The translations under genes and the position numbers were made by a program. This document shows positions 41,771 to 45,992 of a stretch of 45,992 nucleotides of DNA, in pieces; position 1 is the stretch's first letter, and every line of letters starts with the position of its first letter. The notes beneath the pieces were generated by a model. It searched no databases and was not told the DNA's origin. It saw nothing but the letters and a program-made list of their open reading frames with translations. Source of the stretch: a candidate division WOR-3 bacterium. Lineage in GTDB: Bacteria > Hydrothermota > Tepidihabitantia > SM23-42. The DNA lies in the NCBI GenBank assembly GCA_011052815.1, contig DRIG01000055.1:1-45992 (forward strand), in the 5' to 3' direction.

Positions 41771-42589
41771 CTATCCTCCGTAAGCTTGGTATTTTTTTGT
41801 CCCAGCTCGCCACAGAAAATATGCGCTGAAGCAAAAAACAATAATCCAGACTGCTTCCACAAAAATCCCCACAAAAATTTCGGAAGGCATAAGGTTACCA
41901 AGGTATGTTTCGATCGGAAAATTCAGAAGATATTTAAACGGTAAAAAAGAGAAAAATTTCTGTAAAAATTCTGGGAAGAGACTAAGCGGCAGCAGAGCTC
42001 CAGCAGAAATAGGTACGATTATATCTAAAAACGTTTGAAGTGAACTGATTTCTTCAATCCAGAATGCAGTAAGGCTTATTGTAAAAGTAAGCAAAAAACT
42101 TAAAATAAAAGAGAGGAAAAGCACAATAAAAAAGTATAGATAGTTCGAAAAAACCGAGGGAAAAAAGAATTTTTTCAAGAAAAGCTGATCAAATATTGCT
42201 AAAATGACAACAGTCATTGGAATATATTGTATATTAGCCCCAATTTTAATTGATAAAGAATGTCCAAAATAACTATAAGGTTTTACAAGATAATTAGAAA
42301 GTCGTCCTTCCCTAATATCATTTGCAATTTCATAATTTACACCAGCATAGAATACGTCCCGGAGAAGAATGACTAAAATATAATATGTTACAATCTTTAT
42401 GTTAGTATAATCACCAATGAAGTTTACTTCAGTAAAGATACTGTCCCACAAAAGAAATATAAATATCAACGGCAAAGTAATTACCAGTATACTGGCAATA
42501 TAGTGCGTTCTATATTCAACGCTTTCCTTGAGTAGGTTATCAATTATTTTTAAATTTACCTGTATCTTCATAAATCCTTTTAATCGCAT
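41771..42589 (-). CDS. ABC-2 family permease (first subunit) of the radical SAM cluster
   Basis: The 272-residue protein has about six hydrophobic segments and the matching motif NYEIANDIREGRLSNYLVKP at about residues 84-103. It could start at 42589 or at the ATG at 42571 (MKIQVNLK); both lie inside the ATPase gene end, so translation is coupled. It is the heterodimer partner of the next permease. Confidence 0.82.
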   Translation of the reverse strand: MRLKGFMKIQVNLKIIDNLLKESVEYRTHYIASILVITLPLIFIFLLWDSIFTEVNFIGDYTNIKIVTYYILVILLRDVFYAGVNYEIANDIREGRLSNYLVKPYSYFGHSLSIKIGANIQYIPMTVVILAIFDQLFLKKFFFPSVFSNYLYFFIVLFLSFILSFLLTFTISLTAFWIEEISSLQTFLDIIVPISAGALLPLSLFPEFLQKFFSFLPFKYLLNFPIETYLGNLMPSEIFVGIFVEAVWIIVFCFSAYFLWRAGTKKYQAYGG

Positions 42590-43529
42590 CCTCTAATTGT
42601 AGTTTGTCAATCGTTATCTCTTCTACTTCATTTTTCTGCAGAATATAACTAATTACATCTTTAAGTTTCACTGTAGGTATTTTAATTACATAATAATTTT
42701 TATTGTGTGACAGTACAACACCGATTTTTTCTACATCGGTGTGTTGTTTTTTAAATCTAATACGAATAACCGATTCCTGTAATAATGTTTTTAGAATTTC
42801 TTCTTTTTTGCCATCAAAAATTATTTGACCATCGTCAACGATGATAATACGATTACAAATACTTTCGATATCTTTGATGTAGTGGCTTGTTAAAATAATC
42901 GTTGCGTTATGAGTTTGATTATATTCAATCAAAAATTTTCTTATTACATCCTGTGCTATAATATCAAGTCCAATTGTAGGTTCATCGAGAAAAATAATTT
43001 TAGGCGCATGCAATAAAGATGCGATAAGTTCCATTTTCATCCGTTCACCAAGGGAAAGCTTTCGGACAGGAATGTGAATTTTATCACCGATATCCAGTAA
43101 TTCAGTCAGTTCTTTCAGCCGTTCATTAAAAGCTTTATGGTGAATACTATAAATTTCTTTATTAAGTAAAAAAGTTTCCATTGCAGGAATATCCCACCAT
43201 AGTTGACTTTTCTGGCCCATTATAAAAGCAATATTTTTAAGGAATTCTTTATTACGTTTATAAGGGACAAAATCCATAATGCGGACATTACCTTTTGTCG
43301 GATATAGAATGCCAGACAATATTTTAAGGGTCGTTGTCTTGCCGGCACCATTGGGGCCAATGTATCCAAGTAATTCACCTTTTTCTACTTTAAAGGAAAT
43401 TTTATTTAAAGCAACTACTGATTCGTACTTCCTGAAGAAAAAATCTTTTAAGCTATTTAAAAATCCAGGCTTTTTCTTGTGGACTTTGTATATTTTTATC
43501 AGATCATTAACTTCTATAATAATAGACAT
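42540..43529 (-). CDS. ABC exporter ATPase of the radical SAM cluster
   Basis: The 329-residue protein has Walker A GYIGPNGAGKTT, a variant signature LSLGERMKMELIASLL, Walker B KIIFLDEPTIGLD and H-loop ILTSHYIKDIE. The N-terminal insertion KPGFLNSLKDFFFRKYESVVAL before Walker A is typical of ATPases paired with DUF990 permeases. The ATG follows the maturase stop with no gap. It probably exports the maturase product. Confidence 0.88.
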   Translation of the reverse strand: MSIIIEVNDLIKIYKVHKKKPGFLNSLKDFFFRKYESVVALNKISFKVEKGELLGYIGPNGAGKTTTLKILSGILYPTKGNVRIMDFVPYKRNKEFLKNIAFIMGQKSQLWWDIPAMETFLLNKEIYSIHHKAFNERLKELTELLDIGDKIHIPVRKLSLGERMKMELIASLLHAPKIIFLDEPTIGLDIIAQDVIRKFLIEYNQTHNATIILTSHYIKDIESICNRIIIVDDGQIIFDGKKEEILKTLLQESVIRIRFKKQHTDVEKIGVVLSHNKNYYVIKIPTVKLKDVISYILQKNEVEEITIDKLQLEDAIKRIYEDTGKFKNN

Positions 43530-44924
43530 TTATAGCCTCAAAAATTCTTTCACAGAAATGGATGATGCATCCATTGTATCTGGGAATAACCGCGCTCTAT
43601 TATATTTAATTTTTATAGCCTCTGGTAAATAATTATAAAAGAAAGAAAACATACAATCAACTTTCTCACGGTTGTTATTGAATAATAACGACTGTTGTGC
43701 ACAACCACCAAGGCATAAAGGTAAATATTTACATTTTTTACACCTTTTTTCTTTTTCCCACGGAATAGGATAAAAATCTTGTGATAATCTTCTGAATATA
43801 GGACTAAAAGATTGTCTAATATTCCCTATAAAACCAGCTTTGGTTCCAACAAGGCTTGCGCACTTGTATATATCTCCTTTGTAATCAATAAAAAAATTTT
43901 TCATCGTGCGATAAGAACAAAAACCGCTGCTAATTGGGTCAACTATTCTAAATTTTTCTCGTAATGCCGCAGAATATAATACCGTAAATATATCAGCGAT
44001 TTCCTTACCATGGAGTTGATTTTTAACAAAGTAGGTAGGATTATCTGCTTGTGGTCCCTGTTTAACAACTGCAAAAACAACGCTGAATCTATCGTATTTT
44101 TGCATCTTTTTTGTAGATAGAAATTTAATAAGATCTATTATATATGAATAATTTATCCGATCGATATTAACTGACATAATAACAGTCATACCTTTATCTA
44201 AAGCATTTCTAATATTATTAAAAATTATCTGAAAAGTACCTTTACCATTACAAAAAGGTCTTCTTGAGTTATGAATCTTTGCAATACCATCAATTGTGCA
44301 CATGATTTTATTAAAATTGTATTCTTTCAACATAGCAACGATTTTACTTGAAAGCAAAGTTCCATTTGTTACAACTGAAAAAACTTTTTTTAATGCATAT
44401 TTTTCTGCTACCTGATTTATTTCTTTAGCTACACTGCTCAAAATTTGAGGGAATAACAACGGTTCTCCCCCGTGGAAGCAAAAATCAAGTGTTTTCGGTG
44501 ACCAAATTGTAACTAAATTTGTAACCCATTTCATCAAATCAGCAACTAAATTTTCAGACATATGTTTATCTTCAACCTTTCTATCATTTATACCCTCTTC
44601 ATAACAATATACACAGGCGCAATTACAACTGTATGTCGGCAGAAAACTAATCGCTACCACGTCTGTTAATAACCGATACCGCTCAAACCAATATTTTAAA
44701 ACCCTTAACTCATTGATTTCTTTTTCTACCAGTATATTTAATTCAAGCAATGCTGTCAATAATTTGTGTGAAATTGAATTTATGTTATCATACTTAATTT
44801 TATTCCGCACGGTATTGGGAAGCATCAATAAGCTATTTTGTAAGGTATTAAAAACCAACGAATATTTCTCTGATGGATAATCAACTACCCAGATATTATA
44901 CCTTGATTCTTTAAGTTCATACAT
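43530..44924 (-). CDS. Radical SAM/SPASM peptide maturase
   Basis: In this 464-residue protein, residues 1-90 form a precursor-recognition-like N-terminal region. The radical SAM cluster motif CxxxCxxC is at C100, C104 and C107 (YSCNCACVYCYEEG), and the SAM-binding GGE motif is HGGEPLLF. The SPASM domain (about residues 335-430) has GFCSYRTMKNFF, GDIYKCASL, CKKCKYLPLCLGGC and a trailing DC for auxiliary iron-sulphur clusters. This architecture belongs to enzymes that install thioether or carbon cross-links in RiPP precursors. A 38-residue peptide gene precedes it and an exporter follows. Confidence 0.9.
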   Translation of the reverse strand: MYELKESRYNIWVVDYPSEKYSLVFNTLQNSLLMLPNTVRNKIKYDNINSISHKLLTALLELNILVEKEINELRVLKYWFERYRLLTDVVAISFLPTYSCNCACVYCYEEGINDRKVEDKHMSENLVADLMKWVTNLVTIWSPKTLDFCFHGGEPLLFPQILSSVAKEINQVAEKYALKKVFSVVTNGTLLSSKIVAMLKEYNFNKIMCTIDGIAKIHNSRRPFCNGKGTFQIIFNNIRNALDKGMTVIMSVNIDRINYSYIIDLIKFLSTKKMQKYDRFSVVFAVVKQGPQADNPTYFVKNQLHGKEIADIFTVLYSAALREKFRIVDPISSGFCSYRTMKNFFIDYKGDIYKCASLVGTKAGFIGNIRQSFSPIFRRLSQDFYPIPWEKEKRCKKCKYLPLCLGGCAQQSLLFNNNREKVDCMFSFFYNYLPEAIKIKYNRARLFPDTMDASSISVKEFLRL

Positions 44925-44949
44925 AGATTACTTTCCAGAAGTTTTGAAT

Positions 44950-44988
44950 AAGGAGGCTTCTTCAAATAAACTTCTTTGAAGCCTCCTT
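44950..44988 (-). other. Intergenic hairpin between the precursor and maturase genes
   Basis: In the minus-strand transcript AAGGAGGCTTC pairs with GAAGCCTCCTT (11-bp stem, 17-nt loop). It is not followed by a U-run, so a partial terminator or processing/stability hairpin that keeps precursor mRNA above maturase mRNA is more likely than full termination. Confidence 0.6.
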
Positions 44989-45002
44989 TAATACCTGATT
45001 TT

Positions 45003-45119
45003 TTAATTCGGACATCGCTGTGTACGCTGATTACAACCCGGGAAAATATCAGCATTAACCAATAAAGGTAAACCAATTGAAATAATTATGAGGAAAGTGT
45101 TGTTTTCTTTTATTATCAT
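45003..45119 (-). CDS. Candidate RiPP precursor peptide of the radical SAM maturase
   Basis: The 38-residue frame has an excellent ribosome-binding site (AAAGGGGGTGAT, 8 bp before ATG) and lies directly before the maturase. Residues 1-8 are polar, 9-23 are hydrophobic and end VNA, and the tail is DIFPGCNQRTQRCPN with two cysteines seven positions apart. The hydrophobic part resembles a signal peptide with an Ala cleavage site, unlike common leaders. It may be a secreted peptide modified at the Cys tail. An alternative is a small membrane peptide unrelated to the maturase. Confidence 0.72.
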   Translation of the reverse strand: MIIKENNTFLIIISIGLPLLVNADIFPGCNQRTQRCPN

Positions 45120-45223
45120 CTTTATCACCCCCTTTCGGATCTCAAATTTTCAGAACTTTTTATTATCAAAATCAGCCTTCAGATTTAATAAAATTTGGCT
45201 TTTAGTAACCGCAATACTATACT

Positions 45224-45239
45224 TGCAATTTTTGTGCCA
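45224..45239 (-). promoter_or_regulatory. Sigma-54 promoter of the radical SAM operon
   Basis: The minus strand reads TGGCACAAAAATTGCA, identical to the TOMM promoter. The predicted start is about 45213, giving a leader of about 94 nt before the 38-residue peptide, longer than the 26 nt in the TOMM operon. Confidence 0.85.
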
Positions 45240-45277
45240 GAATTTTGTCCTGAAATTTCAAGACTTTTTTCTGGGTT

Positions 45278-45398
45278 TGTGACATTTTTGTCACAGATTT
45301 TTTGAAAAAAATGGGTTAAAACCGCTCAACGCTTTATTTTACAATACTTTGCCGTTGTGACATTTTTGTCAGTGGTTTTGACATAAAATGTCAAAACC
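45278..45398. promoter_or_regulatory. Three palindromic enhancer-like sites upstream of the radical SAM promoter
   Basis: Sites at 45278-45295, 45358-45371 and 45374-45398 are identical in sequence and spacing to those before the TOMM operon. Confidence 0.75.
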
Positions 45399-45473
45399 CC
45401 AAAAATCAGCCGATTTTGAACAAAGATTTTTAAAATCTCCCGAAATCACGGGGATTATTTCAATCTGCTGCTC

Positions 45474-45992
45474 TTAGAAGTACACCAGATATTTCACCTT
45501 AACCGCACCTACCTGATTCTGTAATCTAAGACTGCCATTCTGAGCTGTGCGATAGTCGTTTAAGGCAATGTAGAGCCAGGACTTGGGTTTGAAGTTGTAA
45601 GTAAAGAGAAAGCCAAACCGATTGGTCAAAAATTCTGTCTTGCCAAAATCTGTGCCTGGTGTGGTCAAGACAAACTCATTGAAGATTCCAAAACTCATCC
45701 TGGGGATTGATCTTCTTTTAGGAAAGAAAAATATAGCAGATTCAGCGCCTGTAATCCCCCCTAATATTTTGCAGATTGACATTGCTATTCCTAATTCCGC
45801 ATAGAAACTGGACAACCTCTTCTTTATGCCTGAATCAGTAGCGAGAATCCACGCCGTAAACGAACCTGTTGCAAATGCGGTCCCTAATGAACCAATAATA
45901 ATGGCAATAATAAATGAAAAAAAATTGTTAGCAAAGACAATTATAGAACATGAGAAACTTAATAAAAAGTAAGAAATAACAACAGATAACGC
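45474..45992 (-). pseudogene. Chimeric MFS/outer-membrane-protein remnant running off the right edge
   Basis: One open frame joins three pieces. 45744-45992 matches MFS bases 40244-40492 with one mismatch. 45719-45746 matches the first codons of the OMP gene (39448-39475) but in the wrong frame. 45474-45705 matches the OMP 3' end in the right frame, ending VKYLVYF. The result is an MFS N-terminal half fused to an OMP C-terminus, which cannot be functional in either role. It is the decayed counterpart of the intact MFS-OMP pair at 37363-40720. An assembly artefact at a repeat is possible because it touches the edge. Confidence 0.75.

Larger units (their letters stand above)
45199..45635. repeat. 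Duplicated regulatory block, copy B
   Basis: This is the copy of 37088-37524, offset 8111 bp, with about six mismatches. The promoter and all three palindromes are unchanged. Confidence 0.9.

Noticed and set aside
44885-45076. Minus-strand 63-residue frame before the maturase
   Set aside because: It runs in another register through the precursor tail, the hairpin and the maturase start, and lacks a ribosome-binding site. The 45003-45119 frame is far better supported.
45088-45282. Plus-strand frame across the precursor start and sigma-54 promoter
   Set aside because: It is antisense to the precursor and regulatory block with no supporting start signals. The hydrophobic look comes from the AT-rich complement.

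Overview
The window looks like a piece of a Gram-negative, largely uncultured bacterium of the FCB-like or candidate-phylum WOR-3 type. This is an inference. It rests on several secreted proteins that end in a Por-secretion-like C-terminal domain (PNP...YDITGR...G.YF.....KV.K), a tricorn-type protease, a gingipain-like C25 gene, outer-membrane beta-barrels and a TonB-dependent receptor. Housekeeping-type promoters are easy to see as TTGACA and TATAAT-like boxes, mostly 16 bp apart.

Layout. 1-5400 is AT-rich accessory DNA: the 3' end of a DDE transposase, an AbiE-type toxin-antitoxin pair with a candidate operator, a repeat-rich secreted protein, and a complete REP-associated tyrosine transposase element bounded by a perfect 28-bp inverted repeat. 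5400-27400 is the more GC-rich backbone. It holds secreted proteins, a broken C25 peptidase, an ECF sigma/anti-sigma module, a cold-shock protein, a tautomerase, a tricorn protease, an ABC-2 exporter, tRNA-Leu, PBP1A, a UgpC-like ATPase, accD, a lipoprotein and several gene remnants.

27497 to the right edge is a markedly AT-rich island, entirely on the minus strand, with two ribosomally synthesised, post-translationally modified peptide (RiPP) systems side by side. The first is a streptolysin-S-like thiazole/oxazole (TOMM) operon. Reading right to left it holds an M50 membrane protease, a 37-residue precursor with a CCCCCNCNCN core (too short for normal ORF calling), an E1/ThiF-like partner, a YcaO cyclodehydratase, a SagB dehydrogenase, an ABC exporter, two TPR proteins (one a lipoprotein) and a TonB-dependent receptor. 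Most of these genes are coupled by ATGA-like or short overlaps. The second has a 38-residue candidate precursor ending in DIFPGCNQRTQRCPN, a radical SAM/SPASM maturase, and an ABC-2 ATPase with two permeases. An MFS transporter and an outer-membrane protein separate the two sets.

The two sets share a near-identical block of about 437 bp immediately upstream. It contains a textbook sigma-54 promoter (TGGCAC-N5-TTGCA) and three TGACA/TGTCA palindromes placed like enhancer-binding sites. Both systems are therefore probably switched on together by one sigma-54 activator that is not in this window. A 17-bp perfect inverted repeat encloses the TOMM precursor gene and may set precursor-to-enzyme stoichiometry at the RNA level. 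At the right edge an MFS/outer-membrane-protein remnant repeats the MFS-OMP-sigma54 order, showing the module arose by duplication.
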